A DNA stretch of 64,000 nucleotides from Gadus chalcogrammus. Its lineage: Eukaryota > Chordata > Actinopteri > Gadiformes > Gadidae. This document shows positions 50,568 to 63,983 of the stretch, piece after piece (the stretch's first letter is position 1; the number at the start of each line of letters is the position of its first letter). The stretch spans positions 21,285,313 to 21,349,312 of the forward strand of contig NC_079414.1 in the NCBI RefSeq assembly GCF_026213295.1. Direction: 5' to 3'. The notes beneath the pieces were generated by a model that saw only the letters and a list, made by a program, of their open reading frames with translations, was not told where the DNA came from and ran no database searches. The translations under genes and the position numbers were made by a program.

Positions 50568-51660
50568 GACGATCTTAGAGAAACAAAGTAGACCTACGAT
50601 CAGCCACCCAACCGCTGACATTAAGATTTAAAGATACATTAAAAACCAATACGATACACAAGACCATTAATATACATTAAGAACCACTAAGATACTGTTG
50701 AAGCAACTCTGAAACGACGGAGTGAGGAGCTGCGGCTAAAGCTTTTGCCTCAGCCGCATTCATTTCTATTTTAGTCCTGAAACCTGACAGCCGCTGCCAC
50801 TCCGCTCCGGACGTCGATTCAGATTTACAACCAAAGGCCTCAGTGGAAACCCTGTGGTTACAGAAAGAACAAATAAAAAAGTGTTCATCAATTGTTGTGA
50901 TTTGTGATTTGTCCGTTGCAGACAGACTTTTATCTTTCTAATCGCTGCAAAGAGCCGCAGCTGTTCTTGTAGATGACCACTAGAGAGCAGCACAGTCCCA
51001 TTTATGTTACACCACAGATTTAATTAAAGCGTTAAATTATGTTAAGAAAAACTGGATATAAATCGGGCTCTCTTTTTCAAGACTCATTTGTTGACTAAAG
51101 ATATTTTTTATAAAGAAAATTATGTCTTTTGAAAATCATAATTAAAACACAGTCGGGCGAGGATATCGAACATCCAGGACGCTCGTCCATACTTTTCAAA
51201 AGGAGAAATGTGGAAGGGTGCGCGCACACGCCAGACAACAACTGCTAAAATCACGGAGTTCGTATGATAGTAAGTGCGTGGAACCTAAGATACAGTGACG
51301 TAAATTAGATGTCTACTAATGTAGCCTATTGTAATGTTGTGGTGTGCAACAGTAAACACCGTTCGTCGCGTGCACCGCAAAAGAGTAAGGAGCAAATAAA
51401 AACCCTTTAACTCAAAATACGGTAACTTACGGCCCAGCTCTTACGGGGAAAGATGAGCAGCATAGAAATAGATAGAGTTGGTAAAACGAAAGGGAAGGCT
51501 TTTTATTACCAGGAATTTGTGGGGTGTATATTGATATTTAAAAGTCTAGACCCCAAATGTATGACGACCCTACTTATTCAGTCAAATATCCAGGAAGGAA
51601 AACTCGTCTATATTCGGGTCAGTAAAGTAACTGAATACTTGAGTGTAGGCCTATTGGGGG
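50568..51660. other. acyp2: Upstream region of acyp2
   Basis: Unique-looking intergenic sequence containing the presumed acyp2 promoter. No TATA box or CpG island that I would assert. No other gene is recognised. Confidence 0.3.
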
Positions 51661-51666
51661 GAGTAT

Positions 51667-51966
51667 ATTGGGGGAGAGAAGGTGGGAGGACTGGAGAGGA
51701 GGTGGGAGGACGTGAAGATCACACTCTCACACTAATGGAACAGAATGTAACGTTAGAAAGGTGTTTCCAGCTGGTATTCATGTAGCTCATCCCCTACCCC
51801 ATTCTCTCCCTCTATATCCCTCTCTCTCCCCCATCTCTCTCTCTCCCATTCCCCCTTCCCTCCCCCTTACTCCCTCCCTCTCTCTTAGCTCTTCTCCTCC
51901 TTCCCTCCCTCCTGGAGCCTTGACGATGGCCTCCTCTCATTAAATATTAAACAGGCCTCCACTCAT
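51667..51966. repeat. Right arm of an inverted duplication (with 48570-48941)
   Basis: Starts tattgggggagagaaggtgg and ends aggcctccactcatt; the shared unique core is cactctcacactaatggaac and gccttgacgatggcctcctc. The arms lie about 2.7 kb apart and enclose acyp2 exons 1-3. Confidence 0.9.
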
Positions 51967-52164
51967 TAATACGGCTGGTTTCACAAATTGGGGACGAAAT
52001 AACTAACAATCCTCTCGTTTTCGCCAGGGTCAGTGTCTGCGTTTAGGAAACTTTTCAAGAAATAATGCGTCCAAGTAACTGTTATAAGTTGTTCTTGTTA
52101 ACCACACTCAACTGAGGGCTTGAAAACAGTCATCGACGACGACCTCCAAGGAACACATCTTGTG

Positions 52165-52705
52165 ACCTGACCCGCCCCAACCCAGTCCCACGGAAAAACG
52201 TGACACACTGTCACGTCATTAAATCTATTCATTCGTGATCTGGGACAAGTCATATCAATTCTTTCGTGCCAAAAAAGCACAAATTTCATGGCATCGACGC
52301 GGACCTTCATTCACATAGCCTACAAATAAACAAGACAATAGATGGATAAAATACACATTAAGACATAGGCCTACAAAGATGAAGCAGCTTTTCCCGTCTC
52401 GGTTTGCCTACAGAGCAGCGCACCTGCATTAAATATATCCGTGAATTGTCACAATTTCTCAGAATCAAAGGGGAAAGTAGAAACGGGTGGCCAAAAGCTG
52501 TCTTATTGTTAGTTATCACAGACAATCTGTGTTTGTGTTGAAAAATCTTGAAACAAATGAGAAAAATAAACAATCTATTATCTGTAGGCCTAGGGACATT
52601 AGGTAGGAGTTTGAAATTTGATATGACGTGTCCCAGATCAAGAATGAATAGATAAATTAAATGACTGATAATGTCACGTATTTCCGTGAGACTGGGTTGT
52701 GGCTC
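52165..52705. mobile_element. Fold-back (inverted-repeat) element
   Basis: 52165-52265 and 52612-52705 are inverted copies (gatatgacgtgtcccagatc paired with gatctgggacaagtcatatc; atttccgtgagactgggttg paired with cccagtcccacggaaaaa). The arms are about 90-100 bp and the loop is about 350 bp. Likely a non-autonomous element; family unknown to me. Confidence 0.7.
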
Positions 52706-55215
52706 CTGGTGTGACGTCATCTAATCACCCTAATTGGGTTGGTTCTAGGGTTGTTGTCATCCAGTGTGCTGTGCATAGTCCATGAGAGATACGTAGCCTT
52801 CTGTATGGATTTATCAACACACTTTTCGGTGTAGAATTGGGTGATCGGTGACTAAAATATGAGATATTTGTATATGGCGTTGATAAATCGTTTGTGTAGC
52901 CTATTGCAGACAGTATCCCAAATGTGTCTAACATGATCGCGAAGTCCGTCTTTATATTCAGTTTTATTTTTGATTCATTCGCGCTCATGTCAGCTGTCGG
53001 ATTGAACTTGGACCTGTCTTTTTCTATTTAGCCTATGTATTCGTCCGAGAGAACGACGACATTTGCGATCGATAGTGTTTGCCATTTTTGGACTATTTAA
53101 AGTGGGGAAATTTCATTGTAGAAATGCGTGCAACACACTGAATGCTGTCGCTGTCTCTCGCCAACACTTACAGCGGACCGTCTGTGATTATAAAAAGTAG
53201 ATTTGAAACATGATCAGGCGCGGAATGAAGGATTGACCATGGGCAATCGATTTCTGTGGAAACAATGTAGGCTATCTGGTCACTTTATACAGTTACAACA
53301 TCATTCAACATTATCGAAAAGCAATTAGTAGCCTACTGCACAAATCCTATCCTGTGCATCACAACTTGAAAGAGTCATGCAATTGACACTTTTGCTACAA
53401 TCATTGCAGCACATTTGGTGTGCTGCAATGCAGTTGGTGTGCTGCAATTTTTCACATCTGTGAAAAAAATCCTCAAAAATAAAATATAGAACGCTACAAA
53501 TTTAAATTTTCAAATGTACTGTTAAACATTTGTGACTTTAATGTACGCATACAAAATCTCCAGTTACAGGTGCTAAAGACTTTTGCTACAATAATACCTT
53601 AATATTTCAACGTCATGTGTTGAAGACGCAACTCCCATGTTCCCACGCACCACGAGTCATCAAATGGCTTCTGTTACTCATCCCAAAGATAACAGTTTAC
53701 CGTGGAAGAAAATGCTGACTCAACGTCTCCCCTTCTGGCCACAAAAGGATTTATTTGGATTAAAAATCTGAGTAAGACAGGCAAACAGCAAGTTGGTCCT
53801 TTGTGCTATTCCGTTCTCACAAGCCTCGCGGTATGTAACCTTTTATCTCTCGATAAATACTTTGAAAATATTTTTGTTTTGTTTTTCTTTAGGCCATTTA
53901 TGAGTTTTACCTCTTCATGCTAAACCCTTTTTTCGTTCTTTCTAAGTACAAATTATTTTTATGTGAACTTTTGCCCAATGAGTAGGCTATGTCTCCCTAC
54001 TGTAGACAGAGACGGACCATCTTCCACCATCTACAGACGTTTTGTCACGGTAAATACAAGTAATGGTACAACAATAAATAAGATGATAAAAGTGGAATGA
54101 TTCAGCAGTTCAGAACATGACCAGTAATCCTTCGATCTAGAACTGATACCCTAGACCCTGTAGTGGTACCATAATGTAGTACCCAGTACTGATCCTTCCC
54201 CAGACCCAGTAATGATACGGTACCCAGAGCCAGTACTGGTACCATAATGTTGACCCAGTACTGATACTTCCCTAGAAACAGTACTGACACAGTACCCAAG
54301 ATCCAGAACTGGTACTTCCCTAGTCCCAGTCCTGATACAGTTCCAGAGAACCTGAATTGCTACTACTACTGATACTAGACCCAGTACTGATACTATATCA
54401 GTAGCTGTATGTTATGAATGAAGGATAGTTCTAATGGGGAGTGACTAGCTAATGAGCCTGACTAATCCCAACATTAGCCTACGTTTCCTGGTGCCACACC
54501 TTTATATGAGACGCTCATATTGGGATAAACAACAAGTGTGCAGTCATCGCCAGATCATACTTCGAGATACCGTGGTAGTTACTCGTACCTGGCTCCAGTA
54601 AATAGCCTACAATTTCTGGTTGTTTCTCCTGCTGAAATCTCGTGCCTCACCTTTGTTCTCTTTGGTCCATAGTTTTGTGGCTCTACACCTCCAGCCTGCC
54701 TGCTTCACCCCCTCCAGCCTGATGCGCCCCACTCTCCAACCTTCCCCCCGCCTCCCTCCTGGTTATACCAAATAAACCTGTTCACCTTCACTCCAACTCC
54801 TGTCCTCTCTCTGTGTTTTACATTGGATCCAGCAGCTATCGCTGCCCTAACAAAGTGTATAATATAATCACGGCACTTATTCTGGGAGTGCTCTTTCTAT
54901 GCGTCACCCAGGGCTAGGGAGTAAAGATCGACTTAAGACAGTGAGATATTACTGTCTTAATTACGTAAGTGACGGACGAGATATTAGTAAATGGCATTTG
55001 TGTACTTGAAGTATCAAATGTGCTTAGGACTGGAGGATTGCAGTAGCCTACTAATTACTTCGTTTTGCCCACTGATAACAGGGCTGGGCCAGCCATCAAA
55101 AATAAAGCTGTAAAATAATTAGTTATCGTTATCTATAGCGGATATTCCCAAAGTCTGTGAAGGTAGCCTACTGCGGGTTGTCCGTGGAAAAGCAAAATAA
55201 AATATAAAATCTAAC
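52706..55215. other. Intergenic sequence without a recognised gene
   Basis: Mostly unique AT-rich DNA. A degenerate (ccagtactggtacc)-type repeat lies at 54120-54410 and a small duplicated phrase ttggtgtgctgcaa at 53417-53450. Nothing coding is supported. Confidence 0.4.
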
Positions 55216-55219
55216 CGCA

Positions 55220-56870
55220 AGCAGTGATTAACGGGGTCCGAGCAAAATTGAAAGTCAAGAACACACTAATGGAAGATATATAAATTAACAGGAAAGATGT
55301 TCCACTTATAAACCTGAACTGCAGCCTCATCCACATGGTCAACATGTCTATTGATAAGCACACAACATCCAGAAAACTCAAAGCACACATTTCTCAAGTG
55401 AATAAAGGGCTTTCTTAGAAGCATACACCTGAAAAATCTCTGAAATTCTGGGGAAATTAAACATTTGTAGTCAAGGAAACTAACGGAAGAAATATAAATA
55501 TGACAGAGTTAATTATGAAGGAAAAATGGTTAACGAAGAAGTTCCCCTTAATGCCATACTGTGTCTTGGCAGTCCGATTCTTGGAAACTAATGAGCCGGA
55601 ATGTTGATTGCCTGATTAATTTCAGGTGCTGTTCAATGTTGTGTTTCTTAAATGAGTGGCAATGACAGTATGTCATGTTCAGCTTGTTCATAATACTCTA
55701 ATCAGTATTATGAACATCATGCATAAACCACGTAAAAATGTTGATTGATAAGCACCACGCACGGCGCCAGGATTCCAATTGTGGATGGTCCTTCAATTAA
55801 AAACGTTATCAAATCGTTGTTTAACCTAATATAAATGACTGACTAATATACTGTTATATTATCTGTGCAAAATAGCTTGATGCTGTTTAAATATTTTGTT
55901 TCATTGTAAAACGTTTCGGTGCATGGGACAGACCTGTCCACATTTCAGAAGATTTGCATTTATTTTATCTTTTCAAGAAAAGTTTTGGGTGGGCCCGTTG
56001 AACAGTGGTTGGTCCCAGGTCCGTCAGGCCCACCCATAACGCCGTGCCTGATAAGCACACAACATCAAGATATCTCCAAGCACACATTTCACGAATACAG
56101 GGCTTTCTTAAAAGAGTACAGATCTGAACATTTGCACTGTTGATGGTATCTACCTAAGGATAGCCGCATGGTAGTTATACAATAACAAAATGGTCATATA
56201 GGCAAAATTGGTTGAGACTGGACGTTTGGCTTTTCTTTGAAATTGTGGGAAAAGTAAGCATTTTTAGAGCAGAAGACCAGGGTGAAAAAGATTCATCTGA
56301 TTTTAGAGATTAATATGATGAAAGAATTTTGAGTCCAGGTCAATCTAGTAAGGAGAAATAAGGCTAGTTTATAATTTTTTTAAATAGCGCCACCTTTGGG
56401 TGCCGTACCACAATTTGGGTTTATGGGTAGTGGGGGGTATTGATATCCACCTAATAATAGTTGTATGTTTTTTTTTGTACGATAACAAAGTTGTCATATA
56501 AGTAAAATGGGCTAACTGCTCCAACTTTATTGGCCAATATTTCTCAAATGGAACTAAATAAAACAAATTCTGTTCGATGTTTTCTGTGAGGCTTGGTCTA
56601 AAGATTTTATGTGGCGATTGTGGTGAATTTTTTATTATTTTTGTAGCCTGTGAATCTTTTTATCATGTTTAGCTTTTATATGAAATTGTGGGATTTTATA
56701 AATGCATCTGATTCTAAATATTAATATTCTGAAAGAATTTTGATTCCAGGTCAATCTGGTGAGGAGAAATAAGCCAAAATAAGATTTTTTACAATAGCGC
56801 CACCTTTGGGTGCAGTACCACAAATTTGGGTTAATGTGTAGTGGGGGTTATTGGTAACCATACCTGAAAA
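55220..56870. repeat. Old dispersed-repeat sequence with two internal direct duplications
   Basis: gataagcacacaacatc…aagcacacatttc…gggctttctta occurs at 55352-55420 and again at 56050-56112. atagcgccacctttgggtgc with about 100 bp around it occurs at 56295-56460 and again at 56690-56860. Family not identified. Confidence 0.7.
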
Positions 56871-57300
56871 TGTCAAGAGATTTCGACTTACGGTATAGGC
56901 TGCTGTATGCTTTTTAACAGAATTGAGGGGGAAAAAAAATGTTACAGATAAATATTTGTTTTTGCATTCATTTTACCAGGACATTTCAATAAAAGTATGT
57001 GGCAGCCGTTGTGTGCATACTTTGTTTTAACAAGCCTATTGTACTGATGCTATGACCAGTTATTTTTAATGCTAGTAGGCCTATTAAGAGGTGTGGGTAA
57101 TTCAGGTAAGACGGGTGTTGACATATCTTATAAGGTGTATTATGAGGTGGTCCGAAAATTCTTGATTACAAATAGTGGTCCACACACACACACACAATGT
57201 TTGAAACCCCCTGATCTATAGCTCTATTTGTGACAAACACGTTGACACTCCGGGCCACAACAACACCAACAGTACACAGCGGATATAAATTCAAATTGAA

Positions 57301-57306
57301 TTTATT
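57301..57306 (-). terminator. Probable polyadenylation signal of the nucleoside transporter
   Basis: AATAAA on the minus strand about 90 nt downstream of the stop codon at 57394-57396. It is the first canonical signal after the stop, so the 3' UTR would be very short. Confidence 0.55.
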
Positions 57307-57393
57307 AAATATAACACTAACAATGAGCTCAATAAAAATGCATCTTCAACACGATTCTACACATAAAAAACATATACTGGTTGGCAGGTGGCT

Positions 57394-60300
57394 TCAAACG
57401 AGTGCTCTGAATAGGAAGGAGAAGGACGCTCCGAGGGCCAGACCCATCGACAGGAACAGCGCCATTACCGCCCCCGCAGTCTCTGCCTCGTGCGGCGCCA
57501 CCTTCCTGTGGAGGGAGGGAACAGCCACGGTGAACACGGGCTGAATGCAGGGAATAATGGGACATTTGGTGTAGGGGGTAGGGAGAGGGAGAGGGCTACC
57601 CCTTCCCCCTCCCCCCTTCAAAACAAGGGGGAGGGGTAAGGGTTAGAAATGGGATTGGGCCTTAGTGGATAGGGGTAGGGTTAGGAGCTAGTTGTAGGGT
57701 TAGGCCGGGGGTAGGTCATTAGTAAGTTGGAAGGCCCTACTTGGGCCCGAAGCACATGCAGAGGCTGGCCAGGTATCCGTTGCTGAAGCCAAACAGCACC
57801 ATGAAGAGAATGTAACAGGCGTCGTGGGGGAACAGCACCGGCAGGTAGGCTCTGGGCTGGACGTTGCACATCATGAAGAGAGGAACGAACAGCACCCGGG
57901 ATGCCACCAGCATGGGCAGCAGCCGACCCTCTCCCCCTGGCTTCTCAAACAAACACAGCCGTTGCATCAATGTATCTGTGTCTGTCTGCCTGCCTGCCTG
58001 TCCGTCTAGAGTAGACTATTATGTATGTCTGTTTCATTTTGCATGTGTGTGTGTATGTGTGTGTGTGTGTGTGTTACTGACCCACATACACACGGCAGTG
58101 AGGCTGCGACCAAACCAGTCACTCCCGTTGAAGAGCAGGAAGCAGCAGACCGGGATGAAGTATCGCTCTGGGGTGCAGATCATAATGTCATTCATATCGC
58201 AGATCATAACATTACTCATATTGTAGATCACAACGTTACTCATATCGTAGATCACAACGTTACTCATATCGTAGATCACAACGTTACTCATATCATAGAT
58301 CACAACGTTACTCGTATCATAGATCCCAACGTTACTCATATCGTAGATAACAACGTTACTCATATCATAGATCACAACGCTACTCATATCGTAGATCACA
58401 ACGTTACTCATATCGTAGATCACAACGTTATTCATATCGTAGATCACAATGTCACCTGTTTGATTGAAGTTACCTGCACACCACTTTTCATCTACAATTA
58501 CGTGATGAGGGTTTTCCTTCTGGAATATACTATTGATAGTTATGATAAAAAAACATACATGCTATATTCATAAAGGTGATAACAGTATTTAATATTAATT
58601 AATGTAATTTCGGACCCCAGGAAGTTCCCGCCCCGATAGTCGTCTGGACGTCCGACGTGATGGCGGGAAACGTTCCTATGCTGACGGTGAAGATGAAGCA
58701 CACGGAGACCGCTAGGACCCAGACCTACATCACCATGGCAACAGGACACACATCACCGTTACAACAGGTTACACATCACCAAGGCAACAGGTTACATATC
58801 ACCACAGCAAAAGGTTACACTTCACAACGACAACAGGTTACACATCACCAAGGCAACAGGTTACACATGAAGTGATAAAGGAGAGTTGGTAAAGGACTGA
58901 GGTGATGAGGGGTGAAGTGGTGAAGGCAACCGGTGATGTGGTGAGGTGCTGAAGGAGTTAAATGGGACAGAGTGGTGGTGAAGAAGAGAATGAATGTAGG
59001 AGTGTGAAGGAGGTGAACCTTCTTGAAGATAGTCATCATGGAGATGCTGGGCTTGGACACGTCTTGGCACTGGCTGTCTAGAGGAGGACACAGACATTAG
59101 CTCTGCCGATCTACTGTTGTGCGTGAGACGCCCTTGATCGACTGGTGTGTGGGAGACGGCCCCTGATCTACTATGTGTGTGTGAGGGGCTTGTGTCTCTC
59201 AGTCTTCCTGAAGCTCCTGGCTATCCGAACATCTCCACATGACTCTCTCCTCAGAGAGCTGAGGTTCAGACGGGAAGCTGGAGCCGCTGGGCTCTTCACG
59301 TGTCCATTACCCTGTCCCTAACCTAACCCTGTCCCACTCCAACCACTCTGCGCTAATTATAGTCGTACTGCAAAGCCCAAAGCATGCCGCCCAGTCAGAA
59401 CGGACACAAAGCCAAGTTTCTTTACTTTCGCCTCAAAAACAGAAATGTAATACGAAGTCAGAAGATCAGCCCTGCTGGATTCACGCTGCACGTTCTTTGT
59501 TCCCTTAAACAATATGATTCTCTTCTCTTTGTTATTTGTGTGGCGCTACAACCATGAAGCCGTTTTTGTGCTTTGGGCTAACGGTCGTTTACCGCTCTTC
59601 ATTGGGTTGAGGCTGGTCCCTTCGTTGCAGTCTGCAGGACTGGCCTTGATCTGCTGGTAATGTTGGTAGAACTCCTGCCAGATAGAGAGACAGAGAGATT
59701 ATGTTTGTAAAAGGCCTGCCAGATAGAGGGACAGGGACATCAGGCACTGTGTTTATTTCTCATAGCATTCTCATACCATTCCACGTACCATTTTTGGGAG
59801 TGCGATATAGGAGAGAACAGAGAAAAATATGACAACACAGGCTGTTATGAAGTATCCAAACGCTGCATCGTCAATGGCAGATCCACCTGGAGGGAGGCAA
59901 GAGAGAAAAGTTAACACAAGCAAAAGGTAATCTACGGCCTACATCTGTTATCAGAGCCATTACCCACCAAAGATGCACTGTGAGCTCATTATAAGCTGCT
60001 CCCGAAGTTAGTGATTAGATACTGACGGCTGAAGGAGCTGATAAGGCCCAATACTGGCGCTGTAGTATCTCATGTTGTTCTGTGGTGTCTCATAATGTTC
60101 CGTGGTAACTTGAGGCACTGTGGTACCTCATAGTATTCTGTGGTACCTCATAGTGTTCTGTGGTACCTCATAGTATTCTGTGGTACCTCATAGTGTTCTG
60201 TAGTACCCCATAGTGTTCTGTGGTACCCCATAGTGTTCTGTAGTACCCCATAGTGTTCTGTGGTACCCCATAGTGTTCTGTAGTACCCCATAGTGTTCTG

Positions 60301-63089
60301 TGGTACCTCATAGTGTTCTGTGGTACCCCATAGTGTTCTGTGGTACCTCATAGTGTTCTGTGGTACCTCATAGTGTTCTGTGGTACCTCACAGTGTTCTG
60401 TAGTACCCCATAGTGTTCTGTGGTACCTCATAGTGTTCTGTGGTACCTCACAGTGTTCTGTAGTACCTCATAGTGTTCTGTGGTACCTCATGTACCCCAT
60501 AGTGTTCTGTGGTACCCCATAGTGTTCTGTGGTACCTCATGTACCCCATAGTGTTCTGTGGTACCCCATAGTGTTCTGTGGTACCTCATGTACCCCATAG
60601 TGTTCTGTGGTACCCCATAGTGTTCTGTGGTACCCCATAGTGTTCTGTGGTACCTCATGTACCCCATAGTGTTCTGTGGTACCCCATAGTGTTCTGTGGT
60701 ACCTCATGTACCCCATAGTGTTCTGTGGTACCCCATAGTGTTCTGTGGTACCCCATAGTGTTCTGTGGCACCTCATAGTGTTCTGTGGTACCTCATAGTG
60801 TTCTGTAGTACCTCATAGTGTTCTGTAGTACCTCATAGTGTTCTGTAGTACCCCATAGTGTTCTGTGGTACCTCATGTACCCCATAGTGTTCTGTGGTAC
60901 CCCATAGTGTTCTGTGGTACCTCATAGTGTTCTGTGGTACCTCATAGTGTTCTGTAGTACCCCATAGTGTTCTGTGGTACCCCATAGTGTTCTGTGGTAC
61001 CTCACAGTGTTCTGTGGTACCTCATTGTGTTCTGTGGTACCTCACAGTGTTCTGCTGTACCTCCTAGTGTGCTGTAGTACCCCATAGTGTTCTGCTGTAC
61101 CTCCTAGTGTGCTGTAGTACCCCATAGTGTTCTGCTGTACCTCATAGTGTTCTGTGGTACCTCACAGTGTTCTGTGGTACCTCATAGTGTTCTGTGGTAC
61201 CCCATAGTGTTCTGTGGTACTTCACAGTGTTCTGCTGTACCTCCTAGTGTGCTGTGGTACCTCATGGTGTGTGGACTTACTAGCCAGGGCGCAGATCATG
61301 GCGACGGCTGCGAAGGTGCCGGCCAGCCCCTGGCCGCTCATGATGGGAGTGGTGTAGGAGGCGGGGAGCAGGCCTGCCATGCCGAACAGGCTGCCCTGCA
61401 GAACCGCGCCACACGCTTGACAGGAGAACCACACCGGGAGACACCCAAGAAATACATATATATTACATACATATTCCTACTGGGCTGGACCCCAGTGAAG
61501 CCCAGATAATCTGGTGCTGCTCCGGGCCATGAGAAGAAGTCCCCCCTGCCTCGCCCTGGCAACACTGACGCTGCGGCACATGAGACAGAACGTAGAGGAA
61601 CGTACCAGAAAGCAGCTGTACCGGCTCAAATGGATACGCGGCATAGGTGTCTTAACAAAGCTCAACGGGCCTAACTCGCCAAGCCGTTTCCCCGCCCATG
61701 CTTGCGTTTATGACCGAGATCCAGGACTCACAGTTGATGATGACAATCTTCAGCATGGTGACAGTGAAGAAGGGAAGGGGGTCCATGGCCACCTTGACCA
61801 GGACGGCTGTAACCATGAAGACGGCCATGATGAGAACTAGACTGCCCATCACTCGCAGCTTCTGAGGGATCCTGTAGGAGCAGAGTCACACCACCCACTT
61901 ATTATTCTCAAGGCTGAGAGCAGAGGATCTGGATTAAACGACTGTAACGGTCCCACCCTGTCGACGTTCAATTGACATTGCATTGCATCTGTTTGTTGAG
62001 ATTGTCATCTTTGTCACCCAGCGTAGTAAGTAACCCTCCCCAACTCTAACCCAGGGCCATTTAAACGTTACTCTGAGGACCAGAACCCTCAGAGCTCCTT
62101 TCGTTAGGGGTTTCTGTGCATTGTCAGGTTGGGACCAATTCAAGTTGGATCGTGAACCCTTTTGGGTCCAACCCCATAGTTTAAAAAATGCAGGATTGGA
62201 CCCTCTAAGCCCATCCCCCAGTGTGGTGTCTCTGTGACACGGTTCTTCTGTGTGGTGCTGTGTTGTGATGGGTTATGTGAGGTGTGGGGGGCTCACAGGG
62301 AGTGGAGAACAGAGTTGAGGCAGGTGAAGATGAGGAGGGGCACCATGGCACACAGCGTCATCACATTCTTGAACTTTGATTCAAGGAGGCTGGGCGTATG
62401 CTCCGCCTCAGCCTCAGCACTTTGATTGGCAGCGGGGTTCGGAGAAGATGGCTCCTTCAGACGCCCTGTAAAGTACTGGAGGAAAAGGAAAGGGGTCAGT
62501 TATGACTATATTTAAGAACACAAGGACTTCACCACCTCCATAATATCACAGTTATAAGAACAGGTGCATCCATAACATGCATGTGTGCTGCAGTATTATC
62601 TGTTCCACTCAGCTGGACAGGTGTTTTAGGACATGAGGTGGTGCAAAGGGAGGAGGAGTAGAGGGAGGAGGTGCAGGTGGAGGAGGAGCAGAAGGAGAAG
62701 GTAAAAGATGGAGGTGTACACAGAGAAGGTTTAGATGGAGGAGGGGTAGATGGAGGAAGTGCAGAGGCAGGAGGAGAAGATGGAAGAGGGCAGAAGGAGG
62801 AGGTGCAGAAGGAGAAGGTCCAGAAGGAGGAGGTGTAAACAGACCATGGAGGCCGTCATGAAGAAGTTCCATGGGAGGAGCGTCCCCAAGCCCAGCATGA
62901 AGAAGATCAGCCACACAGACTTGTACCTGGCAGGGGGAGAAAAAAGAAAGGTGGTCAGACAGACAGGTGGGCCGACAGACAGGTGGACAGACAGATGATA
63001 GTAATGTTATAGTAGTACTAGGAGCTGGTACAGTAATATTATAGTGATGCTAGTAGTACTCACTTGTCTTTTGGTATAGTGGTAGACAT
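57394..63089 (-). CDS. slc29a1: Equilibrative nucleoside transporter, ENT1/2 type (slc29a1-like), 12 coding exons
   Basis: A facilitative nucleoside carrier of the plasma membrane, family SLC29, 11 transmembrane helices. Exons: 63064-63089, 62845-62926, 62297-62475, 61732-61871, 61281-61415, 59789-59886, 59593-59674, 59019-59077, 58616-58724, 58082-58167, 57741-57940 and 57394-57505; 435 residues in continuous phase. Signatures are TM1 LGLGTLLPWNFFMTAS, TM5 region GLLPASYTTPIMSGQGLAG, TM8 FNGSDWFGRSL, GFSNGYLASLCMCFGPKKV and the C-terminus GASFSFLFRALV. The start MSTTIPKDKYKSVW resembles ENT1. The short central loop and the PHEAETAG segment also recall ENT2, so the paralogue letter is uncertain. 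The donor of the 58616 exon (GTCCGA) is weak. The acceptor of the 57741-57940 exon could be 3 nt further out. Confidence 0.88.
58185..58447. repeat. 24-bp minisatellite in a transporter intron
   Basis: Eleven units with the core atcgtagatcacaacgttac, starting 17 nt from the acceptor of the exon at 58082-58167. Confidence 0.95.
58730..58870. repeat. 24-bp minisatellite at the acceptor of the 58616-58724 exon
   Basis: About six units of cacatcaccaaggcaacagg. The exon-proximal unit includes the acceptor region (ctacatcaccatggcaacag). Confidence 0.9.
60060..61265. repeat. 20-bp minisatellite, about 60 copies, in a transporter intron
   Basis: Units of tggtaccccatagtgttctg and tggtacctcatagtgttctg, with inserted tacctcatg blocks forming higher-order groups, ending 20 nt from the donor of the 61281-61415 exon. 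Confidence 0.97.
62630..62840. repeat. Purine-rich repeat next to transporter exon 2
   Basis: Degenerate 9- to 18-bp units such as ggaggaggtgcagaaggaga up to the exon donor. Confidence 0.85.
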
Positions 63090-63983
63090 TTTGAGTTCTT
63101 AACGTCGCCTTCAATCAAAAACATGAGAGCGATAGAGAGCGATATGGTGAGAGAGACGGAGAGAGACAAATAGAGATTGAGAGATTGGTAGAGGTATGGA
63201 GAGAGATGGAGAGAGATTATACATTTTTTAAATAATTTATTCAGAACTCTACAGCTGTTGCATTCAGAACATGGTGCCAAAATAACTCATCTTAAAACAA
63301 ACAAAAGGAAATTACAAATATATATAAACAAAAACATTCTGGTAAATACAATTCAAAGAAAAATATCACATAACAAATGTCAATAATAACCTAGTAAAAA
63401 ATGTAGGCACATCACCTTTCCATGCATTTATTGAACGATTTTAACCCCCTTACCCTCAAGAATACTGGTACTTTTTATAATATATAAAGTTTGTATTATT
63501 TATATTTTTACTATGTACACTACTGTGAGTTTATTTTGCAGCATTTGCTTCTCCACTCAGGCCCAAGTGAGCCCTCCAGGGCCTGTCACATTGACCTTTA
63601 CCAAACTATTCAACTATGGGTCAACTGTTACCAAGCTATCAGTAGACTACCACCAAATGATCCAACTACCACCGAAACTATCAGCAAATTACCGACAGAC
63701 TATCAGTCAACTATAACCAAGCTATCAGTAAACTATAACCAGACAGTAAACTGCCACCAACGTTTCTGCAAGATGATGATGACTGTTGGTCAAATAGGAG
63801 AAGTGAAAGAGCGAGCTGGGATTCCTGGTCTTAAACATTTTACTACAGCGGGTGTACTTAATACTGTTTACTCAATATTGTGTACAAAAAACAGTTTACT
63901 ACGAACAGTGTACTCTGACATTGCATATTAATATCATTAATCTGAGAATAAAAGATTGGACTGTTGAAGGGTTCTGCTGTTAC
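63090..63983. other. Region upstream of the transporter start codon
   Basis: Contains gagagatggagagaga-type repeats (63120-63220) and a degenerate ctatcagtaaactataacca repeat (63600-63750). The sequence just before the ATG is 5' UTR; an upstream intron is possible. No other gene is seen. Confidence 0.35.

Noticed and set aside
54120..54410. Possible exon in the ccagtactggtacc repeat
   Set aside because: No splice sites or family similarity; just a degenerate repeat.
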